A DNA stretch of 64,000 nt from Dermanyssus gallinae (lineage: Eukaryota > Arthropoda > Arachnida > Mesostigmata > Dermanyssidae): the NCBI GenBank assembly GCA_003439945.1, contig QVRM01007011.1:1-64000 (forward strand). The letters are read 5' to 3'. The notes below the pieces were generated by a model. That model had not been told where the DNA came from, ran no database searches, and was given only the letters and a program-made list of their open reading frames with translations. Below are positions 1 to 13,037 of the stretch, in pieces; the first letter of the stretch is position 1, and every line of letters starts with the position of its first letter. The translations under genes and the position numbers were made by a program.

Positions 1-2160
1 TAGGGAGGGCTGTTATGACGCTTTACGGCTGCCGTGATGTCTTTGTGCGGCTCAACAACGGTCAGCCGAAACGCTTAGAGGTCGCAATTATGCATGAAGC
101 TAAAAAGCCAGAAGATATTTTTAAAGGCCTTTACCTTACTGGACTTGCTGGACGTAAGGTCGATGGTAGCACACCATGCTCGGTGAATCAGTGAACCAGC
201 CCAATGTGCAAGCAAACTTCCATTTCGGTGGGTGCCGTTGTAATGTACGAACCGCATGCGAATAAAGGATTTACTCCGTGTGCTTAGCGACCAGTTTAGG
301 CTTGCCTACGAGAGGGCAATTGTGCAGGTATCATATAGTGCATTGAGGGGTGAGTTGATACTTCTAGTTGATACAGAACCAGGAAGGGCCTGCGCCGCCC
401 TGGCTAAGAGGGCCAGGTCGAACCAGGTCATCTGAGGTAGGTGCTTCTCGCGTAGCGCCGTATACCGACATCCGATATAATTAATGACAAATTAGTTTGC
501 TGAGCACACCAGAAAATGTTTGGGCTAACTCTCAGCCAACATTTAACGATTGTGCAATGGTGGAGATCGAACCAATGGACCCCACCCTTATGTCTCCTCT
601 GGTGGCAAGGTGCGCGCGCATCCACCCCAACACCACGGACTCGACATGTTGAGCACATCAACCTGGCCCGGTCTAGAGACACTTCTCTCGGTGAGTTTCA
701 CTGAGAATCGAAAGGTGTCGAAAGGAAGGCTCGCTCTGGGCGCCCCCCCGATTAAACACGGATGCACAGTTAAATCTCTTGCCTTCCCAGAACAGATCTA
801 AATTCATACGGATAAGAGCTTGGGTGACTCTTGTGAATCCCTACTCGCAGTAGTTTGTAGTAACACCGGGTCGGATGCTCCGGCAGTTATAGCCAAGCTT
901 TATAGCCATTTTTAGTAGCTACCTTCCGGAAGAATTGCATAAGGCTATCTACATGCGCCGTCCGAACTGGCTTAGGTATTATTCGAGCTATCCGAGTACG
1001 CAGAAGGTCTTTTTGTATGCAACAGAGAAGGTCAGATGAGGCAGTGGCCTCGGCTGATATAGGTAGGGCGGTCGGCGTGGCAGAATGTTTTGCTGAGGCG
1101 TGACGTGCATGGTGTTTGTGCCGGTCAACTGTGAGTAGCAAATGAGGCATAGAACCGTTAGAGATCATGGTCACGATGCCTTTGCCTGAGGCGACGTGGA
1201 GAGGTCGAAGTATGTGCAGTTTTCTTCGATTATTGAGAGGCCTGTTGCACAAGCTTGAAATACGAGTTTGCTCGCTTCTTCGAGGAAACCGTGACTCACT
1301 GTCCGCTAGGCTCATCACAGGATTTTCGGGTCATCTTGTGAAGAAACCGGCGCCACAGACGCAGTGGGCTCGGAGTATCTACGAGGAGCGCTCCAAGGCT
1401 CTGTATCAATAGAACAATTGCGACACGTTGACAGAGTGCTACTCTATCATCGTGGGGCGGCAACTTAGCTGAGTGAATTCGAGATAGTCTATAGATATAT
1501 TCGTTTGCAAGGGACACCAGTTATGCCCATGTAAATCGCGGAAATAGATGTTGGGTTGTAGTCGTATTGCCAATTTCCATAGTGATAATCAATCGATTAC
1601 TTGGCGCATATGTAGTATGCACTAATACGTAGTCACGGTTTTAGCCATGCTTTCGCCAATGTTTGGGCATAGAGTAGTCGTGCACCATCTCTGTATAGTT
1701 TTATTGACAAATATGGGTTGTTTTTTATTTATAGCAAATATTTGGATATATGTTTGGTATACGTTGTGAACTTATACAACGTATACAACGCAGCGTTGTT
1801 AACGTTTGATCAGATATGAAAGTTGCTCCGTGTTTAATGATGACAAGAGTTATGAAACTGTGAAAAATGTAAACACATATGGACTCGTTTAACGAATATG
1901 CCAACTCATTCTTTGCGTATTGCAGATGGAGCACGGATGCGATGCAAGCGAGGTGGCGTGCCTATTCGATGGTGCCGAGAGCTTTTTTGACAGCCATCAG
2001 CATTCCCACCTGACAACGACGATGACAGTTCCAGGTCTTACCGAGTAAGTCGCACCACTCTATAACAGAAGCCGTCTTAACACCTACACAAAACTCTATA
2101 TACACATGCTTTATGTATGTATATATATATATATATATAGGCAAATCGGCCGGTGACTTC
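1..2160. other. No recognisable gene
   Basis: I see no convincing coding exon here. Open frames exist on both strands around 550-1410, the longest about 143 codons on the minus strand at 887-1318, but their products match no family I know and they overlap each other. A short (TA)n tract lies at about 2118-2138. The stretch may hold decayed transposon sequence, but nothing in it can be named. Confidence 0.5.
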
Positions 2161-2162
2161 TA

Positions 2163-2530
2163 CTAGTATTTTGTACGCCTATTCGGGAAGACGGCCGTCG
2201 ATAAATGCCCAAATTGAACCTTTAGTAGGTAGCAGAAGATTCTGGTAAACTTCAGAGAGTGATTACAGAATGACGAGTCGCATAGGGTATATGGTCCCGA
2301 CATTGAGATCAATATTTTTTCGAAAATGTTTTGAAGAGTGTGAAAGAAGATGACACAATTGCATTGCATCAGGACGGAGCTATTTTATGAAGCAATGCGA
2401 AAAGCAGTCCCGTGGACGTTAAAGCATGAAGCTATTTTGAGAGGAACAAAAACACTTTAAAAGATTAAACAAATGTTATCTTCATAAATAATTATCACAA
2501 CTTTTCGATCCGGTTTCCGCGACGAACTTT
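2163..2530 (+). mobile_element. Degenerate 3' end of a mariner transposase
   Basis: Broken plus-strand frames resemble the C-terminus of mariner transposases: a phrase like C-I-A-S-G-R-S-Y-F around 2360, followed by an asparagine- and lysine-rich tail. The same 3' end, finishing in TTTTTCGATCC(G)-type sequence, recurs in the relic at 10.2-10.86 kb, so both belong to one family. Stops and indels are frequent, so it is inactive. No 5' half is visible. Confidence 0.5.
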
Positions 2531-2817
2531 CCCCACGCCCCAGAGTCCCCGTATACAGAATACATAACACGCGGACACTGACTGCGTCCTGTTTGTGTTG
2601 AGCCTATCCGCTTACGTGCGTCGTTGACTAGCCGAGTAGGCTCTAAACCAACATTGCTGAAGGGCCAGAAAGGAACAGAGGAGGGGATCGATCGAGGGAG
2701 CGCGGGAGCGAGAACAGAGAGACAGAGGGGGTCCGTTACCGACATCATTGTTGTCGACTAGTTCGCTTTATAGGTAAACAACCTGAGACCTTCCGCACTG
2801 CTGCTGTGGATGCTGTC

Positions 2818-4480
2818 CTAGTTGTTGTTGTTGCTGATGCTGAATTGTTGTTGTTGTTGTCGTGTTGTTGATTGTTGTTGTTGTTGCTGCTGTCGTTGTT
2901 GTTGTTGCTGATGCTGACATTGTTGTTGTGTCGTTGTTGTTGTTTCCGATTTAGTTGTTGTTATTGTAATTGTGGTTGTTGTTGACGTCGCTGCTTTCTG
3001 CGTCGTGGAGGAGCTTAACGATACCATCCCTGCGGCGGCTGCTGCTGCGGCTGTTGCTGCTGCTGCCGTCTGCGTAGCCGTCGGCGTGAAGCCTGCTCTT
3101 CTCTCTTCTGTATAGATAGGTTCGAGTGTGCGTCTGCTGTCGCTGCTGCTGCTGCGTGATGGCATTGAGGCTCATCCTCCTCGTATTGCGATACCGATTG
3201 CACACTGTCAAACATCCACACTAACAACACCCACACTCAGCTCCGGCGCCGGAGTGCTGCGCATGAGCGTTCGCTGCTACAAACACGCCGCTACAGATCG
3301 TCGGCGGGATCGGCAGAAGGATGAGAGCAGCAGAGGATCTAGGTAGGAAGAAGCCGTCGATGAAATGGGACGATCATAGGCAAAAGCATGGGGGCCGAGT
3401 GGGCGTTGGTGGAGAGGACGAGACGGGCGGCGGGGGGAGGGAGGGAGGGGGGCGGGGGGAATAAGCGCGAAGACAACAAGGGCGGGCCGTTGCAACGGAG
3501 CGAGCGGTGTTATGGGCGGCCGGACTGGCGGGCGGTCGGGCGGCCGTAAGTCTTAGCAGTAGTCTTGCAGAAGCATCAACAGCAGCCGATCATGATGCAC
3601 GCGTATATGCCGCGCGTGCTGCACATACGCGATGGGGATTGATGAACCGATGATGATGATGGTGGTGACGTAATTGCTGTTGATGATGATGCTGATGATG
3701 TTGTTGTTGATGATGATAATAACGACGACAATAGTGATGATGATTATTATGGTGATGATAATGATCAAGATCATGATTCTGACGCCCGTCAAGATGGCGG
3801 CGATAACGGTGCCTGCCGGCAAGGTCGACCACAACATCAACAAGAACAACAGCAGCAACAACAACAACAACAACAACAACAACAACGATAACAGCAACAA
3901 CGACAACAGCAACAACGACAACAGCAACAGCAACAACAACAACAACAATACATCGACAAGGTCGTCGTAATGCCCCTCCGCGTGCTCTTTTTCTTTCTTG
4001 CTTAGTTTGTTGCTGACCCGCCCGCTCAGTCACTCACTCGGGTTCTTGCTGCTTTGCCGGTTGGCCCATCCCGGCCTCCCTGTCCGTTTTGTCGGCCTTA
4101 ACAACTAACTGGCTGGCTGGCTAGCTAGAAGATTTGCTAGAGATGTATGGATGGATGCCTATCTGCCTGTCTGTCTGTTTCTGCGGCAGACGTACGTATG
4201 CCATGGCTACCTACGTCAACTTGGTGTAATGCAAAACCTGTGCCGTTGTTGTTGTTGCTGTTGTTGTTGGAGCTATTCTTAGAGTCGCTGTAGTATTAGT
4301 TATAGTAGTAGTTTGTTGTTGTTATTGTTGTTTGCGGTTGTTGCTGCCGTCGTTTGTTGTTGTTGTTGATGCTCGTGTAGTACTTGTCGTTGTTGTTGTT
4401 GATGTTGGTGTTGTTGCTGTTGTCGTCGACGATCGTGCTCGGGTGGTTGGGATCGTGTCAATCAATCGTTGGGACACAGA
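2818..4480. repeat. Trinucleotide-repeat-rich block (GTT/CAA, GAT)
   Basis: Imperfect GTT/TGC arrays occupy 2820-3170, GAT/AAC arrays 3650-3950 and GTT arrays 4230-4440, with a G-rich patch near 3425-3460. They create long artefactual frames of poly-Q, poly-N, poly-V or poly-L on both strands. No exon with unique sequence is supported. The tail to about 5.1 kb also shows nothing recognisable. Confidence 0.7.
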
Positions 4481-5108
4481 TGCACCCACAAAACATCACT
4501 GTGGACCGAACGATGAGACACGACCAGCTGGCAGCAGCAACAGCAGCAATCATGGCGCCAATGTCCTTGTTTAAATGCTTTTTAACTTTTATTTGTTTTC
4601 TTCAGTTGCTGCTTCTCTCCACCTTCTCTTCGGCTGCTTTTATTTGCTCGTGGTTTTGTTTTGTATGGTTGTCTTTTATGATCTTTCTCGCCTTCAGTGT
4701 TTCTTTGCTTTTTTTACCGTTTGTTGTACCCTGTTTGCCGCTCCATCATGGCACTGCTGATTGTGGTTGCTAACCAACCAGTCAGCTGGTTGGTTCGCAA
4801 ACCACCTGCAGCGTTGCGTCTGTCAAGACAGCGGCTGTTGTACCGTTAAGGCGGCGGCGCCAATGCCCTTTATCAAGCAGCAACAGCTAACAACAACAAT
4901 AACAACAACGTCACCACAACTCCAGCTCGAGTCAGTCAATAAACGCAAATCGACCAAAAACAACCAGAGGACAAATTTGTCCGAAAAGAAAGCAGATAAG
5001 ATCAATAGAAGGAAACGGCGAGGGAGAAAAAGAGACGGAAACTTATTATTATTATTACTATTATACGTTGTAAGGTACCGAGGCATGATAAGATATATCG
5101 ACTATCTC

Positions 5109-5114
5109 CATAAT

Positions 5115-5150
<36 letters not shown>
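5109..5150. repeat. (TA)n microsatellite at a LINE 3' end
   Basis: An uninterrupted TA tract of about 42 bases. It abuts the 3' side of the minus-strand LINE fragment at 5155-5525 and could be that element's tail. Confidence 0.85.
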
Positions 5151-5153
<3 letters not shown>

Positions 5154-5154
5154 C

Positions 5155-5525
5155 ATTTATTAAGAATACAGATGGAGCGACAATTGTCTCCTGAGAACGT
5201 GTGCACTGGGAATATTACTCTATCTCGTATAGAGTGGGTTGGGACCACTTTAGCAGCGTGCCGCGGACGAACGCCGCGTTCCCGCGTTGGACGTCGAGGT
5301 CGAGGCGCTGTCTCAAGAAAGCGGCAGATCTCTTGTCTCCAGTTGCGAGGTTTAGCTGCTCGCCGACTCTGTGGAGGAGTTTGCGGGTGAGGTTGCCTGG
5401 GCCGCCCAAGGTCTCAAACGCTAGCGGTTGAAATTCATGTGGGTACCCTATTGAAGCGTATTTTGCGAGCTTCCTTGTCTCGGCTAGATCACCAGCGTAA
5501 CCTGCCGAGGCCGCCCCGCCACCGA
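5155..5525 (-). mobile_element. 5'-truncated non-LTR retrotransposon, ORF C-terminus and 3' UTR
   Basis: A minus-strand frame open from about 5521 to 5215 encodes a domain found at the C-terminus of many invertebrate reverse-transcriptase ORFs. Recognisable pieces are L-A-K-Y-A-S, F-Q-P-L-A-F-E-T-L-G, A-T-G-D-K-R-S-A-A-F-L-R-Q-R-L and V-Q-R-G-N-A-A. The reverse transcriptase itself is missing, as expected for 5' truncation. Downstream, about 36 bp of 3' UTR at 5162-5197 recurs in inverted orientation at 55855-55893, and the element runs into a TA microsatellite. The family link rests on remembered motif order, not a search. Confidence 0.65.
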
Positions 5526-5979
5526 CTATTACTATTATTATTATTTAAGTGTGCACAAGCACCGACTATTGTGTGAATCTCTCCCATGATTTCGTGTATA
5601 AATAAATTTGAAATTATCCAAGTTATCGTCCCGTAGAGCTACTGGCTATGACTGCAGGTTTTGGGACTTTGTCTTCTCAACTATAAATGTCTACAAATAA
5701 TCAGTGTTCGAAGCAATTTATAACACATCCCTTTCATAGAACAACACTAGATGTGTATTATAAGAACTAATCTATATACCTGTTTGCATATATACACACA
5801 CTTTGGGACACACAAATTGCAACGTCCATCACATTGACTTTAGCCATATCTTGTACCCACAATCTTCGCGTCATATTAAGAGTTACTCCACCGGTCAGAA
5901 GACACTTTAATTTATCTTAAAGCGCGATTCGAATGTAGCGTTAGAATTAAGCTTTTATTTTTTATATATATTTTTATAC

Positions 5980-6860
5980 AGTTGCATAGCATCCTTGACC
6001 TCCATAAGTGTTGCTGGAGCTGGAGTTTGGGAGGGAGTGGGGGGAGCATTTCTCACATATGTTCGATCGGATTTAGGTCGCGAGAGCATGTCGGCCACTT
6101 CATCAAGCTAACCTAAGCTCGTTCTAAGTGTAGTGAATACGTGTGAGCAACGGTGTACGGTGTAGCATTTTCGTACATAAAGATGAAGACGACGAGGCGT
6201 ATTAGAATCGCATAATGGCGTCCTCATGGGCAGATGAATTTTTTCTCCCATGAGAATCTTTGGCTTGAAGAAGCTTTTGGGAGACTTGTGGGGTTCGGTT
6301 CCCCTACCTAAGGATATTGCACCCCAAACTATAATTGAACTAATTGCCGCCGCAAGTGAAACGCTCCACAATGCAAGGTTGCGCAATTGGCAATAGTGAT
6401 TGTTAATCGGCTGTGGCCAGTTGCGCATATACAGCGGGCCTGCAGAATCCAATCTGTTAATGTTATGCAGTCCTCGCCGCCTCACAGTGTGCGCACTAAC
6501 AAAAATTCGGAAAACACTACGGAGCTGTTGGCTTAACTGGACAGCAGTAACTCGATGATTTTCATTAAAAAAAAGAGACAAAAAATCAATTAAAAAAGAG
6601 CTGTTGTCCTGATTAGTTGTAGGTCGACTAGCCCTGTCCAAACCCGGCCTCCGATGGAAGCTGCTCGTGAGTTAGTACCGTTGGTAGACTCTGCGAACGG
6701 TGTATTGGTTCATATTCAGTTGACGAGCTACAGAAGGTTGACTTTAGCCAAGCTCAATCAAACGATCTGGGCGGCTTTTTCTGGTGTGGTATCCACTTCT
6801 CAGAACTAGAAGCCGAGATCACAGTATCCGAGCTTTACAGGGTTAACTGTATTCTGGTCG
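5980..6860 (-). mobile_element. Degenerate Tc1-like transposon
   Basis: The minus strand carries a decayed Tc1-type transposase. An open stretch at 6641-6108 shows R-V-T-A-V-Q-L-S-Q-Q-L, then W-x-x-x-I-x-x-x-I-I-V-W-G-A-I-S. Further downstream in another frame comes S-R-D-L-N-P-I-E-H-M, the usual Tc1 catalytic block (P-D-L-N-P-I-E-H) with P replaced by R. Several frame changes and stops show it is dead. Terminal repeats were not identified, so the limits are approximate. Confidence 0.7.
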
Positions 6861-7370
6861 TGTTCTTTAAATATAATTTAATTGCCTTTATTTTTTCAAT
6901 CGCATTTAATTATCTAAAGTCATTTTACTATGGGACTAACTACTGTTGTGAGTACGAAATATGCCTAAAATGAATAGTGATTGGTGATGCAATTTTTTGT
7001 TGTTGTCCGGAAGTGTACACATGTCATGTTGTGCTCAAACATTTGCAACTCTCGATGTAGTTACACAAAACATGTCCGGTTGTTGGTAATGTAAGCGTTA
7101 GAAACGTCCTAGATAAGCATATTATAGCAAACATAAACATGCTCTATGAGCGTAAGAAAATATCCCCAAACAAAAATGCTTAACAAGAGATATCATACCA
7201 GCAATCGCTCGGAGCTGCGTCGATTGATTTCGGTTGATCGGATCAGCGAACATTGGCATTAGTATTATTATTATTAACGTTATTTCGTTCGCTGTCGTCG
7301 TCTCATACTGTCTGCGCTTGTGTCTGCTTGTTCTATGCGTTTGTTCCCGACGTTGGCCCACGTGCTGCAG

Positions 7371-8319
7371 GATCAACGACGCTAGCGGGTTAACGGCATC
7401 TCCCGTCGAGGAGCATAGCGACGCCGTTTCGCGCCGGCGAAGCTGCCCGACGCTCGGCTCGCCGCCGCCGCCGCCACCACCACCGCTCATCGCTGCTCCA
7501 GCAGTTTGCTCCAGCCCGCTGTTGTGTTCGACGTCGAAAGCGGCTTCGATGACGTGCCGTAGGGTAGCTCCTCCCGCCGAGTATCGCCCCCTGGCAATGA
7601 TGACCATGATGACCGCCGCACCGACCAGCGCCGCCATGATGATGACGACGATGATGATCGGAGACGTCGCGCCGCCTCTCTCGTTGGAGTCGGAGTCCGA
7701 ATACGGAGGAATGACAGGACCGACAGCGGAGTTGGCGGAGGCGGTGGCGGCGGCAGCGGCACCAGCAGCAGGCCAAAACGGCAAAGACGCGGCCCAAGAT
7801 GCCGTTGAACGTTGTGCGGCTGCGGTGACGGCTGGTGGCCGTGACAATTCGCTACTAGCGGAGATCGCCAGCTCGGACAGCGCCCCCACAGATCCCCTGT
7901 ACGCCGCTTCGATCACCTCGACAGCCGGCGAGGCATCTGCGGTCCCTCCGGAGAACCACCCCAATGCCGAGCCCGAGCCTTTCAGCCCGCCGAAGGAGAC
8001 CTTGAACCCTCCGGCAGATAACTTAATCTCGCCGGCGAACTCCAATTCGTCGGAGTCCATCCAAACCGAAACAGCGGAAGCGACGTCGCTGAACAGTGGC
8101 GGAACAGTGGCCCCGACCGTCTCGAGCCGGAAGTTCTCCTTTGAGTGCGGTGAGGGACAGTGCCGCTTTGCTTCGGGACACCGCGAGCGCTTCGTCACCC
8201 ATCTGAGGTGTCTGCACCATCTTCACGTCGATGAGCGCGTTCTGGACTTTGCCGACTGGTCCAAGTTCATCGCCTGGAAGGAGCAGCTTGAACGGGACAC
8301 ACACAGCAGTTTTGTGAAG
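7371..8319 (+). CDS. Coding exon: zinc-finger module 1 (5' exon of a C2H2-like gene)
   Basis: A long open exon with a plausible acceptor (CTGCAG ending at 7370) and a good donor after 8319 (GTACGT), ending in phase 0. The first part is low complexity (poly-P, A/S/T/P/E-rich). The last 60 residues hold a degenerate finger, C-x4-C-x12-H-x4-H, from about 8146. It is followed by a conserved-looking segment (F-A-D-W-S-K-F-I-A-W-K, then S-S-F-V-K at the donor). The same arrangement recurs in the exon at 17679-17930, so the two are paralogous. The start codon is unresolved: ATG at 7549 is possible, and upstream the frame is open to 7234. It may be the start of the gene at 16634-23719, or of a separate upstream paralogue. 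Probable nuclear DNA-binding protein (inference). Confidence 0.6.
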
Positions 8320-10194
8320 GTACGTTGAATACGCCGCGGCATGTAGGCGATACGTGTCGTTACGCGTAAGATGATTTTTGTTGTTCTCTTGAGGACACGT
8401 CCTGACCGTGTGCCTGATTTGTGCACTTTATTGTCGTGTTCACAATTTATTCATAAATATCCTGACGCCCCTCTGCGATTTCTAATCGCTGAGTTCTGCT
8501 TCTTGCGTTTTGGAGGATTTTCTCTCTCTCTCTGTTTTACTACCTGATATTCACTGCATTTTCACTGGTGTTGTGATTTCGACGTCCAGGCACCTTTGAA
8601 ACCCTTGCCTACGTGGGCTACGTATTCTCTCATAGTAAGAAGATCAAAGTTAACTCGCTTATCTCTTTATCAGGGGGCTTTTGAGGTCACCCTAATATGG
8701 TAGGCAGTATGATAGGCAGTAGAGCTAACGCTAACAAACTGATAGAAAACCCGTTATGTTTAAATACCTTTGACAATATAAGCTGGTATGGGTATCGGAA
8801 TATACGTTCGTCGTATAAATCGTTGCAACTCCATAAATAATGCTAAGTGTATCCCGTATCATGTTAAAATGCACTTTTTGAACGCTCAACGAAACCTTGA
8901 AGCTCTCGTCGTTAGATTGTTATTGTTGTTGTTGTTGCTGTTGCTGCTGTTGTTGCCACTGTTGTGTCTTAAATACTCGTTTATACACTTAGGCTGTTGT
9001 CTTCTCCCTTCCTGCGATCCTACGCAAGGACATACATAGCATTAGCAACAGTAGCTTCTCATCATGAGATTTTCTCTCTTATGGCCGGATGACTGGGTGC
9101 ATTGGGCCTGTAAGTGTGTGGATATTTTGAACTATGTGTATGGTATACATTTACGCTTGTCCCGCCCGACCCACAGTGATGACGGCAGAACAGGTATTTG
9201 ATGACCATATCGGGCATGCCAAGCAAGGTGAATTGCGCTGTCCATCGTTCTGCGCGTCGGTTTGTACCGTTGTCCCGCATCGTGCCCTGCCGCGTAGCTA
9301 CGGCGGCTGGCGCTCATCGTCGACGATCGCTACTGAGTTGCTGGAACACGGGACGACGGGACGACCATCCTCGTGCGGGACTCGTCGGAAACAACGCCTA
9401 TCCTTCCGCAACAAACAAGAAAATAAGTAGAGGTCAACGAAGCAGCACCAATAGTAGCAGCATCCGCAGCAGAAGAGAAACAGAAGCAAGAAAATGAGAT
9501 TGAGGAGAAAAAGACGCGGCGCAAGAGGAGAGAATAGAAAGGAGCAGAACAACGGGAAACCTCTTAACCTGGTCGTCAAATTCTTCAAAGAGTCCTCCTC
9601 GATTTTTCATTTCGGCCATCATCCTTATATTTTGTCTACAATTTGTTTTTCACGACATATGGCAACATTTTGCTGGTCGTCCGCAGGAATACAACGGCAT
9701 CAGCAGCGGCAACATTGCCTTGGCATCGTACGGCCGATGTTAACGCGAATTCATATTTGCACCTCTTCTCTCTCGCATGTGTGCCGTGTGTAGCGTTCAT
9801 ATGTGACCGTGGCACACACAGACACACAGGCTATTCACCGTCCATATACAGTTAGATTGCCACAAACGATAATACCCTGGATAAAGTATCAACGTCGTGT
9901 TGACATGCCGATCGGTGTCTGCCGGTCGGTCATGCCGCACCTGGTCCCTGCTACACGAAAAGCGCCGAACAACGTCTACTGTATCTACTACCGGCTACTA
10001 CAGAGGATGGTCACGGGAAATGATTCACTCATTAAGTAATTAATTCATTTCATTTATTTAGTCGACATTCTGCCCTGCCTGCTATTGCTGCTGCTTGTTG
10101 TTGTTGAAGACTGGCCCAGCAATGCCACTAAGCAAAACTCCTGTCTTATATATATGTATATTTAGGGCCGAGAGCGGGTTGGCAAGTTCTAGTT

Positions 10195-10860
10195 CTTTGA
10201 ATTTGCCGCCAGGCGAAAACCGCCAAGATCGGTTGGTTCGTTTTGTGCCATTCGTTAACTACTCATAGGCCAATTTTTTTGCGCTGAGAGCGCAGGGCTG
10301 ATCCAACACTAAGGTTCCTTTGACGGTTTTTTCGACTACAAGAAAATCATCTTCCACGAAGTTTCACTACTTGGTTCTAAGGCAAATAAGGAAGCCTACC
10401 GCGAATCTTTAAGAAGATCGCGCGAGGAAGTCCGACGCAAATAGCCTGAACTCTGGGCAAACAACTCTTGGATCCCAGACCACGACAACGCGTCGGCGCA
10501 CACATTGTCACTGATGTAGGATTATTTGATGAAAACATTGTTGATGATTTCTATATTCTTGCAACGTCCATATTCGCCAGACCTGGCTTCCGTGCGACTC
10601 TTTCATATTCCCATAGATGCAATTATTCTGAAGGGACAATGTTTCAAGACTAGAGAGGAGATAAACCCAAAAAAACATAGGAGCAATTCAACTCGCTTCC
10701 GAAAGATGTGCCTAAAAAAAGTTTCGAAGACTGTGTGACAGAAAATGACTTAAGTGCATTGCAGCGGGCGGGATCTATTGAGAAGGAAACAAAAAAACAC
10801 TTTGGAAGAATTAATAAATATTGTTTTTAAACTATGTATCAGAATTTTTCGATCCGCTTT
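10195..10860 (+). mobile_element. Degenerate mariner, 3' half
   Basis: Plus-strand mariner transposase remains in broken frames: S-L-R-R-S-R-E-E-V-R-R-K, P-E-L-W-A-N-N-S-W-I-P-D-H-D-N-A-S-A-H (second catalytic aspartate region), and P-Y-S-P-D-L-A-S (third, with the usual P-C-D-F lost). A C-terminal region and 3' end shared with the relic at 2163-2530 follow. Inactive. It lies in the long interval between the exons at 7371-8319 and 14778-15253. The rest of 8.3-14.7 kb shows only microsatellites and no supported exon. Confidence 0.75.
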
Positions 10861-11890
10861 CCTATATATATATATATATTTTTTTTTGCCGTTGCCGCGT
10901 TGCGTTTGACCCAACCAGCTAACGCAAGCAATATCTAGCGGCGGAGACGGTGGGAGCGGAGAGTTGGCGGGTACAGATAGACGGCGGTCGATTGAGTAGT
11001 GGCGGTCGGTAGGCCGCCATTTTAGCGGCCGCCAAAATTGGCGGACACTAGTCGGCTGTGTCAATGACCTTGCTTCACCTTGTGACGCCGCCAGCCGAGA
11101 AGCAGCTATGGCTTTCATTGAACGTCACCGCAGCTCGGCACTTGCGGCAGCGGCAGCGACGGCGGCATCCGCGACCGGCGCGATGGCTCGGGTCTTTTTC
11201 TCTTTCTTGTTCTTCTGTCCGACGGACTTCTGCGTCGACTAGCTCGTACAGTGCGCTGTTTCATTTCCCAAAGGCGATATGCGGCTGGCTCTGGTACGAT
11301 ACGTCCGAAGTCGGAAACTGCTCAGACCCAACTCCCCCGGCGTCCAAGCCTACCCACCCCACAGCGACGTTCGGACAGCGACGCAGTCGGGCGCAGACGA
11401 CGATGTCGATGAGATTTTGCTCATGTCGCTCAAACTGAATTTATGTCTAGTAGTCATTAACGTTGGTTAATAACTACAGACCTGCTGAGATCTTGATTTA
11501 CGTGAAATTGCTCGCAAATGGTGTAAACGGCGGCAGCCAGCTATGTCATTTTGTTGATGTTGCCTACGTATTTTCGTTCTTGCTTTTGCGGCCGTGTTCT
11601 GTCGCTGCCAATTCTGGCCAGCAAGCGGTATTTGTGTAGTTTGCTATGAAAATTGCGAGTTTTACTTTACTTAGGGGCGCTTGAAGTCCACGGCGAACCC
11701 GATGTATCGGAGACCGGCCAAAATACACCACTTGGTTCCGTATGCCATGCTCGAGTAATTAATTGCCCTGCTTCAGCTATTTATTATTATTCGTTTGTTG
11801 TAATAGGCCTCCGTATTTTTCAACGACACAATATGTATGTGTATAAGCGGCCACGCATGCATGCGTGCGTGTGTGTCCGTCGGGCACATT

Positions 11891-11927
11891 CTAAATTGTC
11901 CGTATATATATATATATATATATATAT
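11891..11927. repeat. (TA)n microsatellite
   Basis: TA tract of roughly 36 bases preceded by a GT/GC-rich stretch. Confidence 0.85.
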
Positions 11928-12698
11928 CCTGGGCTGACAATGTGAACAGAAATTACAATAAAGCTATACTCGTATATCTTAGAGCGGGATAATATAAGCC
12001 ACATTCACTTAGTGGCCTAGTTGCCGACATGTTGGTGTACTAGTTAGCTATAATATGATAAGAGAATATGATGCCTCTCTCTCGGGTTATTGTTCATTTT
12101 CATAATCGGCACCATCACCATCATCATTATCAGTGCTAGCGCAAATGATGTAACAAACAATGCAAAAATAGATACCACGCCTCGGTATGTCCGGTGGCTC
12201 CATCCATAGCAGAACGAGCAAACCGCTAGATCGATGATTGGCTCGAAATACTTTAATGTAACATAAACACATTTACACAGCTAGGGCGTTAATAAAAGAA
12301 ATATTTTTAATCATTGTTATCCTTTTCGCGGCCCTAAATCACAATCGCCAACGCTAGCGTTCCCTGCGCTAGTTCTGTGGCTGGGATATGCGTTCCGGCG
12401 GAAAAATATGCCTTACGTGCTCAAGATGTGACGGGAGCCGGTAGGTATGGTCGAGTATTGTTGTTCCTGTTGTTGTTGTTCGCCCTCCTCCGCACGACTA
12501 GGTTGACAAAAGAGCAAGTTGCATTCTTGCTGACGAGTCTCGCTGTTTCTTCCATTGCTGTCTTCTTTCTTCGCTGTTCGGCGATAGATCTAGCAGGCTG
12601 TCATAATATTCCCGATTGTGGTAGGACAGTAGGATGTCTGCTTTTACCCGAATCTACTGAGAGTCTCTATCTTCTATGACATGCGTAAGAAGTGTAAC

Positions 12699-12702
<4 letters not shown>

Positions 12703-12742
<40 letters not shown>

Positions 12743-12804
12743 GTTTATGCTCCAAAGATATATATAAATATATATGGCCTATTATGGAAACTATTCTTAT
12801 AAAG

Positions 12805-12848
<44 letters not shown>

Positions 12849-13037
12849 GATTATGAATATGCGTATATATGAATTCGTGAATCCTTCTTCAAATGGTTAG
12901 AAAGCTTATCCAACTAACGGGATCAACCCGCCAACGCAGTTCAAACAACTTTTGTTCTTATTTCAATTCATACGATTACCTAACGTCCCCGAAGATATAT
13001 ATATACGCGTATATATATATATATATATATATATATA
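12703..13037. repeat. Cluster of three (TA)n tracts
   Basis: Three long TA tracts (about 12703-12738, 12810-12846 and 13010-13036) lie within 340 bp. They are separated by AT-rich spacers that contain degraded TA, suggesting one array repeatedly interrupted. No gene content is visible. Confidence 0.85.

Noticed and set aside
887..1318. 143-codon minus-strand ORF
   Set aside because: No recognisable motif, overlapped by competing frames, and no splice or promoter context.
3553..4033. Long poly-L/poly-V/poly-H frames
   Set aside because: Produced in several frames and both strands by trinucleotide repeats, with no unique coding sequence.
7122..8198. 358-codon minus-strand open frame
   Set aside because: It is the antisense shadow of the plus-strand exon at 7371-8319, which has the zinc-finger motif and a splice donor. 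The minus frame has no recognisable domain.
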